In this document: one piece after another, positions 12,450-24,720 of the stretch
Layout: the number at the start of each line of letters is the position of its first letter
How positions within the stretch are numbered: the stretch's first letter is position 1
Source of the DNA: Torreya grandis
Taxonomy: Eukaryota; Streptophyta; Pinopsida; Cupressales; Taxaceae
Assembly (NCBI GenBank): GCA_037957365.1
Contig: JARHVA010001923.1
Location: forward strand, 16,001-80,000
Direction: 5' to 3'
Length of the DNA stretch: 64,000 bases
Made by a program: the position numbers and the translations under genes
Notes under the pieces: generated by a model
The model's database searches: none
What the model saw: only the letters and a program-made list of their open reading frames with translations
What the model was told of the DNA's origin: nothing

Positions 12450-12665
12450 GTAATATTAGTTAGATGACATTTCCTAATTCTTAGGTGTATTTGCTCATTT
12501 ATTTTTATATTGTTATGTGTAGCTCAAGAGTCCCATAGGAATATGAATGGACTACTTGGTAGGTGAAGTGATAAGTCACATTTTTGGCTTTATAATGTAT
12601 TATTTGCTCCAATTCAAATTGAATCACAAAATATAAATTTCATTGTCATTCCATCTAACCTATCA
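12449..12665 (+). repeat. Copia 5' LTR
   Basis: It starts TGTAATATTAG and ends CTATCA. It is the same length (217 bp) as the 3' copy. Confidence 0.92.
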
Positions 12666-12666
12666 T

Positions 12667-12678
12667 TGGTATCAGAGC
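12667..12678 (+). other. Copia primer binding site, initiator tRNA-Met
   Basis: TGGTATCAGAGC, the standard plant copia PBS complementary to the 3' end of initiator tRNA-Met, lies one base after the LTR end. Confidence 0.95.
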
Positions 12679-13907
12679 TTGGATAAAAATATTGTTTTTT
12701 CTTTATCCTTCAATCTATACAGTCTGCATATTATTTTATTTCTTTGTATTTGGTTTTATGGTCTATAGGTCATTAATTTTTTTGTGTGGGTCTTTGTCAT
12801 TAGACCTAACTTCACCCTATTTTTATCCACACCTCCACACAATTTTCTTCAATGTATTTGAGCCCAGGCTAAGTCATTATATTCTGGCCTAAGTCTTTGT
12901 ATGGCATGGTTGAGTCATTATATTTTGGCGGAGTCATTGTTTTTATATTTGAGTTAAGTCATATTTCCTTGTCATTTCTATCATTTACCTACTACATCGT
13001 GCTTGGGATTGCATCATTTGTTGTTCAAATTTATTATCAAATAAGCCATCAACCTGTTATATTGGCATGGAGTTTTGGTTTGTGATTATGAGTGTGGAAT
13101 TTCACCTACCACATCCTCTACAACATGAATTTTTGGCCTATCATTTCTAGACTACATAGACATTAATTGTTTTTATTTCTTGATTGGCTACATTCATTCA
13201 AATCTGCATTGACTCTTTATTTGTGTATAAATTGGTGATAGTTGATGGGATACGTAGAGATACACCCTACCCCTACCATGATTTACATGGAGTTTTTGCT
13301 GCTCTAATAAGATAAAAATGAATAATTGCATGGTGTTTTGTGATTTTGCTAAGAAGTTTGGCATCGATGGCATTTGGGGTTGCTATCTTTTACATAGGGA
13401 GTTAAATATTACAATTTCAAGTTTTTCATACATTTTATTTTTTTCCAATATTGGAATAAGTCAAATATAATTTGATAAAATGAGAGAAAGTATATTTTTT
13501 ATGTTTTTTAAATTTAAAAATAAAATTCCTTTTTTAAATGTTTCTTTCAAATTTTGAATTTTTTTAATTTGAAAGCATTTAAATTTGATCACTTTTTTAC
13601 TTAGAGACATGCTACTCTAAACAAACTTGGAAAAATAACAACCAAATTTTGCATTTTAAGGATAAATAAGGGGAGATAATATTTTTACCCATTCATGTAT
13701 GTCAAAAAATGTAAATTTAGAAATCAAGAAAAATTGAGTATATTGATGTATGAGGTTTTTTTTTTTAAGCTAGTGTTAATGACAAAGTGAATTCTTTTTA
13801 GTACCTTTTCATATATAGAAGAGTGGACCATTTTGGAATGATAAGGAACCAATTGGGGTTAAATAAAAACTTAAAACCTCTAAAAAAATAAAAAAAAACT
13901 CAAAACC
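12679..13907 (+). other. Copia leader, non-coding
   Basis: About 1.2 kb between PBS and gag, long for a copia element. It includes a short direct repeat of the type AGTCATTATATT-TGGC at 12871 and 12912 (41 bp apart) and T-rich tracts at about 13430-13570. No coding motif is seen. Open frames at 12692-12892 and 12897-13085 have no family match that I recognise. Confidence 0.55.
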
Positions 13908-14830
13908 ATGCATTCCATCCAATCCATTATTAGCACTACCTTGACTAGTAAAGACAGTTGGCTAGAATGGTCTCAGCAAGTGGATAACACACTCATCTTC
14001 AATGATCTATGGTTTGATATTTTTTATGAGATAACACAACCAGTTGACCAAAAATGAGTGAAAAGGACATATAAGCATGGAATTATAAAAACCAAAAGGA
14101 TTTGGCCTTGATGAGGGCATCAGTAGATGGAGATGTGTTTTGTCATATACATGGGTGAAATACACCATGGGAAGCATATAAGAACTGAAGGACCTATATG
14201 ACTCCCATTCAGAGTTAGAATTCATTTAGTTTTAGTTGAAAATTTTCAACTTAGAGTTGTAATATGGTGATGTGTTGAGATTGGCTTCAGAGATATGTGT
14301 TATCAAACATGATGTTAAAGTGACAGGTGTTAAAATTGACATATACATGACCACATTCATAAAATACCTTCTTCCTAACTATTCAACCTATTTGTAGTCT
14401 TTAAAAATAAGTAATCATTTGAAGACTCTCACATTTGATTAGTTGGTTGAAAAGATCACAGAAAGGGAAAAGGCATTTGGAAGGAAAATAGAAACCACAA
14501 TAGGTGAAAGTGTGTGCTATATCAAAACAAATTCCTCCAAACCTTCAAACAAGGCCATGTCTTCCAAAAATGAATGAAATAAAAAGTAAAAAAACAAGTA
14601 CAAGGGAAAAGGTGGAAAAAATAAAAATCATGGTGGTCAAAATCAAAAATATAATGATAAATAAAACCTCTATTGTGAATGGTATGATAGAAAAAGTAGC
14701 CATGAGACTCACAAATGCAGGACTCCATGGGAGAAAATTGAAGTATATTGTAAAAAGAAAGAGAGAAATTCAAAGAACTAGTCAAAAGAGTCAAACTCGG
14801 CCCAATTCACCAGTGAATATGTGTTTTTTA
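13908..14830 (+). pseudogene. Copia gag, decayed
   Basis: Start chosen at the ATG at 13908, followed by a frame with the typical early gag pattern (NW-like region DSWLEWSQQVDNTL). The UBN2-type body continues in broken frames, including a VWN-like helical stretch near 14360-14440. At 14674-14718 a CCHC zinc knuckle reads C-E-W-Y...H....C: the second Cys is now Tyr (TGT to TAT). The open frames at 14504-14836 (+) and 14522-14794 (-) are not the gag frame. Confidence 0.78.
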
Positions 14831-16151
14831 GTATAGATGATGAAGCAAATAGTGTCTCAATCGATTCCTCATGGTTTGATGCTTGGGATCTTAATACTAG
14901 TGTCACTTAACATATGAATTTTTGAAAAGACTTCTTTGAGGAGTACATTAAATAAAGTTATCACTTAGTATACCTCACATATAGATCAAGTCTACAACCA
15001 TAGAAAAGAAGTATAATTTGACTCAAGTGTCCAAGACTTATAGACTACAAAATTGAGAATGTTTTATACCTTCCTCAATTGAAACAAAACTTGTTGTCCC
15101 TATTGCTCACAAGGAAACAAGGCCATTCCATTCTTTTGAATAATGGTCATGTCATAATTAGGAGAAAAAGTGATAGTGCAGTTGTCTTGACTAGATATGA
15201 GGAAGGGAAACTAATAAAACTAAAGGGTGAGCCATAAAATTCAAAGAATTATGCTCATCTTGTGGAATATGGAATGTCTCCAAACATGTTGTGGCATGAT
15301 AAATTTAGGAACACTCACTATAACAACATTCATGTATTGCAAAAGAATGCTATTATTGGCATGCCTACATTGTCCATAAAATTAGATGAGAAGTTTGAAG
15401 CTTGTATCTTGGCTAAACATGTAAGAGAACCATTTCTGAAGTCACTATGGAAAGTAGACAAAACATTTTAATTTGTTCATTCATACTTATTTTCTCTTCC
15501 AATCCTCTCTATTGGTGGCCATAAGTATTTCATGTTGTCCATTGATCACTACAATAAGATGACATGGATATATTTTTTGAAAACAAATTAGAAAATTTTG
15601 ATACTTTTAATTGAAAATGAAGCACAAACCTACATCAAGACACTCGTGATAGATAATGGTGGTGAATTCACATCAAAGAAGTTTGAATCCTATCTTGAGA
15701 AAAACTATATCAAACACCATCTCATATTTCCTCACACTCTATAATAAAATAGATTAGTTGAAAGAATTATCTGAATTTTGATGAATATGGTTCATTTAAT
15801 GTTGTATTTTAATGGGATAAATTTGCACTTTTTGGCCAAAGCAGCTAAAACAAAAATATACCTTCACAACAGATCACCATCAATATCTCTTGAATCAAAG
15901 ACTCCATACGAGATGTGGTGTGGTCACCTCCCTTCAATGCAACATCTTAAAATTTTTGAATCCATTTGTTACACATTGATTCCAAAGGAGAAGAGAAATA
16001 CATTGGACCATAGGAGTCAAAAATGCATCCATTTAGGATATTTTAATTCTTCCAAGGCATTTAGGCTATATGATGATAAAGAGAGAAGTTTCTTGTCACA
16101 AGAGAAGTTGTCTTTTATGAAACTACAAAGGATGAAGAGCATATTGATCAG
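14831..16151 (+). pseudogene. Copia protease/GAG-pre-integrase/integrase, 5' part
   Basis: After a weak protease region (DAWDLNTSVT near 14879), the GAG-pre-integrase domain shows LLSLLLTRKQGHSI near 15090 and MLWHDKFRN near 15290. The integrase core shows FMLSIDHYNKMTWIYF near 15530 (first Asp), VIDNGGEFTSKKF near 15645 (second Asp) and LVERII near 15755 (Glu). The C-terminal half (15778-16150) reads TPYEMWCGHLPSMQHLKIF and KCIHLGYF. The frame ends at EEHIDQ (CAG at 16149-16151), exactly where the minus-strand gypsy starts. Confidence 0.88.
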
Positions 16152-17048
16152 TGTGACCAAGGAATTTGACAAAGAGAGGAGGTTATATCAAGTGTTAGTT
16201 CATAAAACCATGAAATCAACACACTAACATACTAACATCTCTAATCCTAGATCTTAGGGGGAGCTTAATAAATAAACAACAATTAAAAACCCAACTAAAA
16301 TGTAAAGAATAACAATCTTTACCTTCCTTGAGATCTTCAAATGATTTCTTCATTTGGCTTGCTCAAATTATGCATAAGAAGTCTTCATCAATGACATATG
16401 GCTAACATCATCTCCTCTATGCACCATTGTTAAATTCTTGGCTTGATTGATGGCTCAGCTCAATTTTAACATTATAACACTAGGCTTTTAGCTCCATGAA
16501 TCTATTCCTGCATTATAACTCTACTTTGATTGAGCTCTCTAAATTAAGATCTCTAGGCCTACTTTTATAGGCTTTTAAATCCCTTATAATGAGTTAAATC
16601 TAACCATGGTTTATTTTATTAACTTTGGTTAAATTTGGCATATTCCTAGTATATTCTTTTAGATATTTTCCAAAAGTGACAACTCACAAATGTAATGAGT
16701 GTATTCTATAATGTTCTACGATGTTCTTGAATTTCCTTTTTAGTAATTGATTTATTAGCTCATGGGTGAACTTAATTAGGATTTGAATTTTATTTAACTT
16801 GCTAATTAATTTTGATTTGATAGTGTGCAATTTAATTAATTATTTTTAGGCATTTGGTCATTTGTTTGATTTTTATTAATTCAATGTGTGTATTTACCTT
16901 GTTTAATTAATTTACTAGGCCAAATTAATTTAATGCAAGGTTATAAAGCCAAATTCAAGACTAATATAAATTTTTAGGTTAAATGTTTGATGATTGGTAA
17001 GAATTGATCTAATAGTTTGATACAAATCCATTGGTAGCCAAATTTACA
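16152..17048 (-). repeat. Tat element 3' LTR
   Basis: The plus-strand text starts TGTGACCAAGG and ends ATTTACA. It aligns with 31342-32245 throughout, including the shared AATTTGA-AAAGAGAGGAGGTT stretch near the start and CAAATTTACATG at the end. AT-rich with scattered substitutions. Confidence 0.85.
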
Positions 17049-18572
17049 TGTTTATAGTTTGACCCTATTTGGGAAGATATTGCAAGCTATAAGCATAGTA
17101 ACATCTTTTCAAAGAATCAAATGGTTCTTTATGCTTATGAATGTAATGGTAATGATTGAACTATAGTTACCCCCTTGAGGGAGTGGTTGGTAAATGGGTT
17201 AACAAACGGTCCCTCAAAATAAATAAGTTAAATGAGGGGACCAAACAAATGAAGATGATGGAGTGACAACATAATTATTCACCCAAAGTTGGGCAAAATC
17301 CCTGAGAAATGTAAATGGGATGGTGTATAATGGTTTGCCTAAATGTGGTTTTAAGCGTTATACCTCGATAGTGGCAATGTGGTATGGTAACACAATGATT
17401 TACCTCAGTAGATGATATAATCATTAAGAAGATGGAGCTACCTTAGTTATGGCAAACAAGCCAGAAAGGAAAATTTGTGATAACACAATGATTTACCCCA
17501 ATAGGTGATAGAATCATTAAGAATGCTTCTGGGATGGTGTATAGTGTTGATGTAGTATACCTCAATTATAAAAAACATGATTAATTATTGATGATTGATA
17601 ACTTGATATAGAGGATAAATATGGATTGGGACAACTTTCTAGTAGGGAGATGCTCATTTTAACTAACAAAGGTTGAAATTCTTTCGTTATTTAATTACTC
17701 TATTTATGATATGATTGGGATTAGATTGAGATTATTTTTGATGTCAGTGTCAAGGAGATGGTGGTGTTGTAGACCTCTCAAATCTTACTTTTTGATGTAG
17801 CATTTTATGGTATGCCTCATGATAGAACACCATGGAGGCTTGGCCAAAATATGCATAAGGACTAACTCCCGTTATCCGATACTTAATGGAAAATAATTGC
17901 ATCGATGATAAAAACCATGATGAAAATATAGACATTTGAATATGGATAGATTCAATAATAATATGTAAATAATCACCCAATGAACACACATAAACTAAAT
18001 CAAGGCTATAGTGTTGAAAGCAAATAAACAAGCACACAAACAAACAATCAATGAAACAAGCAAGACAAACAAAGAAACAAACAAGTGTTAGTCCCTATGT
18101 TAGTATAAACAACATGATGAACATTACCCCTAGAAATTAGGTGACAACTAAAAAAATAAACAAGATGGGGGAATAGAAGAAAATAAAGGGGGTGGCCAAC
18201 TATCTCTATATGCATTAGACAAGTGGGCATTGCCTACATAGTTTTATGGATATGACGATCCAACAAAAATTCAAGCCAAATGTAGTTCTCCTAAGAAATG
18301 GGAATAAAATGATGATTGATAGAAGACATGATGGATGTGATATAATAATAGGGATGAACTTGAAAAATAGGGATAGTGTAAGATAAAAGGCCGAAAAATA
18401 TGGTGAAACTAGCGAATAAGTGGTTTGTTTATGACTTAGTGAGGGTGCCCAGAATCCTTAAGGAAAAGAAGTGGTCAATGTTTTTGTTTTTTCTAAATGA
18501 TTTTCAAATATTTTTATAATTTTTTAATCATCTCAACTCAATTGAGAATGATGAAACACTAAAATGGTCCAA
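17049..18572 (-). other. Tat element 3' untranslated tail
   Basis: Non-coding sequence between integrase and 3' LTR. A 40-bp phrase of the type TAACACAATGATTTACC recurs at about 17388 and 17482 (94 bp apart), and GGGATGGTGTATA recurs at about 17319 and 17529. Open frames at 17750-18043 and 18048-18230 show no family motif. No clear PPT was found next to the LTR. Confidence 0.5.
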
Positions 18573-18856
18573 GCTCATAAAATGGTGAGAGCATTATAAC
18601 TTGAAATGATGCTCATAAAATGGTGAGAGCATGAGAACTTGAAATTATGCTCAAAAAATGGTGAGAGTGTGGCTAAAGTTTCTCATAAACCAATGAGAGT
18701 GTTATAACTTGAAATGATGTTCAAAAAATGGTGAGAGTATGGGAACTTGAAATGATGCTTGTAAAATGGTGAGAGCATGGCTAAAGTTCCTCACAAAATA
18801 GCTAGAGCATTATAACTTGAAATGATGCTCATAAAATGGTGAGAGCATGGTTGAAG
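18573..18856. repeat. Minisatellite with 108-bp higher-order unit
   Basis: The basic unit is 33-38 bp and contains TGGTGAGAGCAT followed by AACTTGAAATGATG. Three variant subunits (38, 38 and about 33 bp; the third ends in GGCTAAAGTT) form a larger unit. The larger unit repeats at 18574, 18682 and 18790, exactly 108 bp each time; the third copy is partial. It lies in the tail of the Tat element between integrase and 3' LTR. Confidence 0.85.
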
Positions 18857-19569
18857 GGGGACTGAGATGACCTCAATGTCAATCAAACACAACCCACATA
18901 TACCCAAAATGGTTTTAGCTCACATTAGTTCACCTCACAATGGAGGAATCTAACTAGTGTAGTAGCCAATCCAAATGAAATAGGCATAGTTGGTATGATG
19001 GCATAGTACAACATAGGAATGGCTAGGTGATATGTCAAAGCACAATAAACAAATGTTTCCCCTATTTTCTACATAGGCTATTATAACTAGGATATAACTG
19101 ATAGATCAATGCTATCAATTTTCCCTAGCAGGTGATATAATTAGTATCAAGACTGGTGAATACTAATTTTCTCCAACATGTGATATAATTAGGGTCACAT
19201 AAATAGACTTGATAAGAAGGGAATAAGAAATGAAGGATTTAACTGCTAAAACTTCTATCATACTTATCCAAAATACTACCTCTATCTGAAATGCTTGAAA
19301 TAACTACTGAAATTGATCTAATTTTATATGCTAAAAACATGAAACTAATGGATGAACCAAGGTCAAATGGGCTAGGTTGATAGGATTCAAAACATGTTTG
19401 GTCGAGTAGGAACGAAATGGTTGGACGGTCTGGTTGGAATGTCAAAATGAGAGGATGGTAGAACAAATAGTTTGATAATGGTATAAAGAAGAATATTGAT
19501 AATATGATACAACTTCAAATGGTCCTTATAGACAATACATCAAGTTACTCAAGCATATTATTAATTGAG
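18857..19569 (-). other. Tat element tail between integrase and minisatellite
   Basis: No domain recognised. The phrase GTGATATAATTAG recurs at about 19131 and 19178. The open frame 19239-19466 (-) lacks motifs. Confidence 0.45.
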
Positions 19570-20560
19570 GTGAATAATGTTCATTACCATTTGGTGTGTC
19601 AAGCTTGTATTCTCTAGCACCATAATCTATAGTGATTATAAAAGGACCCACCCAATTGGGTTTGAACTTTCCTTTATGTTTCTTTTTGGTCATGGTATTA
19701 TTTTGGTTCTCTTTTAGGACAAGACCACCAAGTTCAAATGTTTTATGTTTTACATGATGATTGTATTGACCCCAAATTTGATTTTGATAGGCCTATAGAT
19801 TATTCACATCATCCATATGCTTCTCATCAAGCAAATTTAGCTCTTTTAGGTGAGATACTCGATAGTCATTACCATTAAGAACATGCTTGTAAGATATGCA
19901 TAATAAAGGCAACTCAACCTCAATAGGAAGTATGGCTTTAGTACCATAAACAAGTGAGTATGGAGTGGCTCCTATGGGTGTGTGATGATTGGTATAGTAT
20001 GTGTAAGGGGCATGGAATATCTGAAGGTGCTAATCATGACCAACATCATTGACAATCTTTTTGAGAATGTTGATAATGGTTTTATTTGATGATTCAGCCT
20101 AGATAGTACCTTGAGGGTAATACACCATTGACAAGTGTTGTGTGATCTTATATTCATCACATAGCTTTTCAACATCCTTATTCTTAAATTATCTTCCATT
20201 ATTAGATATAATATTGGAAGGGATATTGTATCAACAAATGAGATAGTTAAAGATGAATTTGGAAATTTGCTTTCCAGTCTCATAAGTGAGGGGTATAGCT
20301 TTGACCCACTTTGGGAAATATTCAGTGGCAATGAGAATGTGTTTATGTTCATCTGATGAGGTGGGTTTTATCTTCCAAATGAATTCAAGGCTACATATAG
20401 AAAATGAACATGGTGTCAACATTGGTTTTAAGGTCTTGGTAGGTGCATGAATCAAATTATCATGTTGTTGACACTTGTCACATTTTTTAACATATGTAGT
20501 TACATCTACATCTATTGTTGGCCAATAGTAACCAATACACAAGATATTTTTGGATAGGAC
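19570..20560 (-). pseudogene. Tat integrase, decayed
   Basis: The zinc-binding end (20231-20542, minus) carries GYYWPTIDVDVTTYV, then CDKCQQHDNLIHAP. The core has IATEYFPKWVKAIPL, where the usual D of the first catalytic motif is E, and then the IISNNGR region, where the usual second Asp is Asn. The conserved NHHTPIGATPYSLVYG and ILPIEVELP stretches follow near 19950-19900. The C-terminal part reads LVLKENQNN...KGKFKPNWVGPF near 19690-19640. Several stops lie at Gln positions. Integrase would insert the cDNA. Domain order and motifs match the Tat lineage. Confidence 0.88.
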
Positions 20561-20899
20561 TACCCTATTGGTGTGGGATCCACATACTCCTTCATGAACT
20601 TCCTATAATGCTAGTATAAATTCTATCAAAGGTAAACAATGAAGCATAGTTCTATCAAAACTATGGTGGTATAGGTTGGTTCAAGTAGGGTGTAACATTG
20701 GGAATTATGAATGAAGGATTTGGTTTTTTTTTGGGATAATTATAGAGGGGAGAATTGCTCATATAAATAGGCATATAGTTATAAGTACCAATTAGATCTA
20801 GGACCAATAATATCACATATTATTGTAATAGTTAAAGATTCATGAGCTGGTGGTGTTAGATTTTTTACAAGAAACTGATACTCATTAGTTGTGTCTGCA
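20561..20899 (-). other. Tat spacer between second RNase H and integrase
   Basis: Degenerate minus-strand peptide with stops and no further motif. It corresponds to the usual linker before the integrase zinc finger. Confidence 0.45.
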
Positions 20900-21780
20900 T
20901 GATGAATCAATGATGCAATAGTAGCCATGGCATCTATTGTTTTGTTTCTCACTCTTTTTATATGCTCAAATTAAATGTCAATAATTTGTTTCTTGAGAGT
21001 GTCAACCATTACCTTGTATGAAACTAGCTTGTCATCTTTAGTTTGAAAGTGGTTTGTAACCTGATTAATGATTAATTGAGAATCACCATAAACTGTTATA
21101 TGACATATGCTCCATTTTACCACCTATCAAAGCCCTGTGATGAGTGCTTGATATTTGAACATGTTATTGGTACAAATAAAGTTGATTCTGAATGACTTGG
21201 GGATTAGATTCCCCTAAGGCATTATGAATAAAAATCTTGCCCTTAATCCATGTGTAGTGAATGATCCATCAAAATATAGCTTCTAGGGCTACTCCTAAAT
21301 AGGTGCTTCAATTATGGTCATGATGAATTCATTAGTAAATTGGAATGTTAATGGCTCTGTGTCTTTTAGAGGTGCTTTAACAAGTTGATCTATGAGAACT
21401 TGCCCCTTGATTACTTTTTGGCTTACATAATCTATCTCAAACTCACTGAGTCACATGATCTATTTGGCCACACAGCCTTTCAAAGTTATTTTTGGTAGTA
21501 GATACTTAAGTGGATCTAATTTGGAAATAACCATGGTCTTATTTTTCAACATGTAGTGGCACAATTTTTAAGCTATGAAGACCATAGTGAGACAAGCTTT
21601 TTTGATGGGCATATAGTTGTGCTCATATGTAACTAGTGTATGACTTAGATAATACAGTGCATGTTCTTTTCCCTTGTCATCATGTTAAAATAGAAGTGCC
21701 CCTAGAGCATTATCAATAGTATAAAGATATAACAAGAATGGTTTCCCTAGCATCAGAGGCAATAGAACTAGGGATTCACA
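20900..21780 (-). pseudogene. Tat RNase H and second (archaeal-type) RNase H, decayed
   Basis: First RNase H (about 21760-21440, minus): LYTIDNALGALLF, then ALYYLSHTLVTYEHNYMPIKKACLTMVF. Second domain (about 21280-20900): LYFDGSFTTHGLRA, then TVYGDSQLIINQVTNHF and FEHIKRVRNKTIDAMAT. The FDGS and YGDSQL motifs are typical of the extra RNase H found after the first one in plant Tat elements. Both domains carry stops, nearly all at Gln codons. Confidence 0.85.
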
Positions 21781-21899
21781 AGATAGTCCTTCAGCTATTG
21801 AAAATCCTTTTGATAATCATTATCCCAAAAAAAATGTGACACCTTTCTTTAGTAGGTGTGTAAATGGATGGAACTTGTTTGATAATTAAGATATGAAGT

Positions 21900-22990
21900 G
21901 TCAGATGGACTAGAACTTGCCCTAAAAAATATGGAGCTACTTTAGATTGGTCAGTGGCAACATCTCTGTTATAGCTCTTACTTTAGCTAGATTGACTTCA
22001 GTACCCCTACAAGACATGATGAAGCCCAATAATTTTCCTAATGTAACTTTGAGCACAAACTTCTTGAGGTTGAGACTAACTTTGTATTCTCATAGTCACT
22101 CAAATATCCTCCTTAATGTTGTTGGATGATCTACCCTAGTTTTGGATATGCTTAGTTTGTCATCGACATAGTATTTGATAGTGTCATGTATCATATCATG
22201 AAATATTACTATCATATCTCTTTGATAATTGGCCATTACATTCTTAAGGCTAAATGGCATGACCTGATAAAAGAATATTCCCCATGAAGTGGTGAACATT
22301 ATTTTGTGCTAGTCTTCTAGTGTTATTTTGCTTTGATTATAACCTGAGAATCCATCCATTAGTGAAAGCATTTCATAACCCATGTGGAGTTGACTATCAT
22401 GTCAATGTTAGGTGGTTGAAATTAATCCTTAGGGTATGCTTTGTTAATGTCACAGAAATCAATATAGATTCTAATTCTTTTTAGTTTCTTGCTAATAAGT
22501 ACTACATTGGAAATCCATTCAAAGTAGTCAATTGGTCTAATATATCCTGCTTCTAAGAGTTTCTCCAACTCTTTCTTCACTAATATAGAAATGTGAGGAT
22601 CATCTTGTGAAAATTTTATTTTATTGGTTTGGAATTAGGATTAACCATAATGTGGTGCAAAACCAAGGTGGGGTCCAAACTAGGCATGTCAGAATATGCC
22701 CATGTAAATATATCTACAAACTCTCTTAGTAGGGATGTGAAGACTTCACACTCCTCAATAAGGGATGCACCTAGCTTGATCAACTTTAGGTCATCTAGGG
22801 ACCCAATTTTAACCTCTATTGTATCTTCAACTAGAATATTTGATCCATCATCAAGGATAGTTGGTAATGATTTGAATTGATTGGTAACATTAGACTCCTC
22901 TATTAAGATTGGTTCTTTGACAAGATCTCCAAGACATGATGAATTGGAATCTCCTAATGGGAGATTAGGCCATGTCACAAAGGCAGTCAA
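21900..22990 (-). pseudogene. Tat reverse transcriptase, decayed
   Basis: The N-terminal part is one open run of 124 codons (22616-22990) ending in LLREFVDIFTWAYSDMPSL and LDPTLVLHHIMVNP, the usual entry to Tat RT. The palm region at 22299-22096 reads FTTSWGIFFYQVMPFSLKN and the catalytic YVDD at 22159-22170 is intact. Between these parts the frame is broken. RT would copy the RNA genome. Neighbours on both sides (protease upstream, RNase H downstream) agree. Confidence 0.9.
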
Positions 22991-24299
22991 AAATTCCTAT
23001 ATGACTTGTTCAAAGGCTTCTTGCCTTTAAAGATTGAATTTGGACCCATTATCATGTTCCTTATTAGCATCCTCTTGCATGATTCAATCAAAATCTTGTT
23101 GCTCTTGAGGGTTGAACTCAAATCCATAGTGAACTTCATCATTGTTAGTTTTTTACATGATTTTCTCAAAATCCTAATGCTTTTCAATAATAAATTTGGA
23201 CCCATAGATAAGTTCATTGTTGGTAGTCTCCTGGTCTATACATGAAGAAGGTTGAACACCCCTGTCTAGTGATGCCTAAAATAAGTTTTCACTACTAGAC
23301 TGGCCTTTATGTTTACTATTTCCCTAGTCAAAAAGTGCCTCAACTAGGTTTTCACTTTGAGACCTCAATGTTTTTTTTATTTTCTTTTAGTTAAGGGTTT
23401 TCATTCATTCTCCAAAATAGGCTTCAGGATCCAATTAGATTCAGATTTATAATCTCCCAACGAACCATTATCCCTAAGGCCTAAAAAATCATAGAATGCT
23501 TCATCATTTTTAAACTCATCAATTGGTATGTGTGTCTCTTGTTGGTCCCAATATATTAGTTGGGGATAATATAATGTTAGGGGATTGTTATGAATCATTA
23601 GTTGAAGAGTGAAAATGGTGTGATTATCAAATAGGTTGGTCTAGGCTAAATCATCAAATAAGCTATGATTAGACTCTGCTTCACTGCTAGCATCCTCATC
23701 ACTAGTCGATGGTGATGGATCATGAGTAGGGTATATGGGGTCAACCCTAGGTAGTTTAACTCCAAGTCTATAATGTCCTTCATATTTGGTCATAGAAATA
23801 GGTTCTAATGTTCCCTGTAGATTGGGATTGAGGCCCCTTCCTTCATAATCTTGAATTTCCATGATGTGATTGGGAATAGGATACTTGGGGTTCTTATACC
23901 AATCGGCCAAATTATCATTATATAACCATGACTCGTCTCCTTTGAGAGGGTCTTTTTCTAGGCTAGAAGTTGGTATGAAAATAACTAGTCTTACATTATG
24001 AACATGGATTTTTCCCTTTCTTTACTAGTGAGTGCATGGTATAGCTTTAGGTCTTCCAAAGGCTTTTGGGTTCTGAGGAAGCTTTGTGATATGAAATGTA
24101 TCATGTTTCAAGTACTCTATTGGGCCATTAGATAAGATGGTAAAATTATTGGATACTTCAAGAGGTGGCATATGACTTAGAGAATCAAGGGTATTAGGAT
24201 CAATGTAGTTGTCCTTTAGTAATTTGAGGAGTATTTCCTTCCCCTTATCTTTTGTATTAGATGGATTCATGCCAAAATGGCAGTTGTAACTTTGGAACT
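22991..24299 (-). pseudogene. Tat protease-RT linker, Ser/acidic-rich
   Basis: Minus-strand open runs at 24025-24360, 23641-23910, 23401-23598 and 22987-23217 read in pol direction. The 23641-23910 run has a low-complexity SPSTSDEDASSEAESNHS stretch. The 22987-23217 run has three imperfect repeats with FMGPNS/LSMGPN-like and SC-K phrases, so the linker contains short tandem peptide repeats. Linkers of this kind between protease and RT are common in Tat pol. No enzyme motif is present. Confidence 0.65.
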
Positions 24300-24720
24300 C
24301 AGCATTTATATGTTTATAATGATCATATGAATGCAAATCTCTTATAATGTTAACCTCCATTTGTGAATGGGAGAACTTGATACACTAGTGCAATGTTAAT
24401 GGGACTACATGAATCTCATGTAACCAAGGCCTACCCAGAAGCATATTGTATGAAAAATCAAGATCCAACACATGGAAAATGGCATCATGAGTCAAGGGCC
24501 CAATGATAACTAGCAAGCTAATGGTGCCCTGTGATTCACTCTCTTGATTGCTGTATGATTTGATGGTGATATTTTTTGCTTAAAGATCTATTGTTATGTA
24601 CCCAAGAAGCTTAATGAGCTTGAGATACACTATGTTTAGACTTGATCCATTGTCTATAAGGACATGTTTCACTTTGTGCTAAATTATATATACTTCAATG
24701 TATAATGGATTTTTATGTAG
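24300..24720 (-). pseudogene. Tat aspartic protease, decayed
   Basis: The active-site motif reads DNGS at 24643-24654 (minus) in the context VLIDNGSSLNIVYL; the usual form is D(T/S)GS. Downstream the frame gives IGPLTHDAIFHVLDLDFSYN and MLLGRPWLHEIHVVPLTLH, which is the classic C-terminal signature of gypsy proteases in plants. Confidence 0.85.

Noticed and set aside
14504..14836. 110-codon plus-strand frame and its 90-codon reverse partner
   Set aside because: They lie over copia gag in the wrong frames; the zinc-knuckle frame is the real one.
18573..18856. Possible CRISPR-like array of short repeats
   Set aside because: Units adjoin without unique spacers and diverge like a minisatellite; the setting is a plant retroelement.
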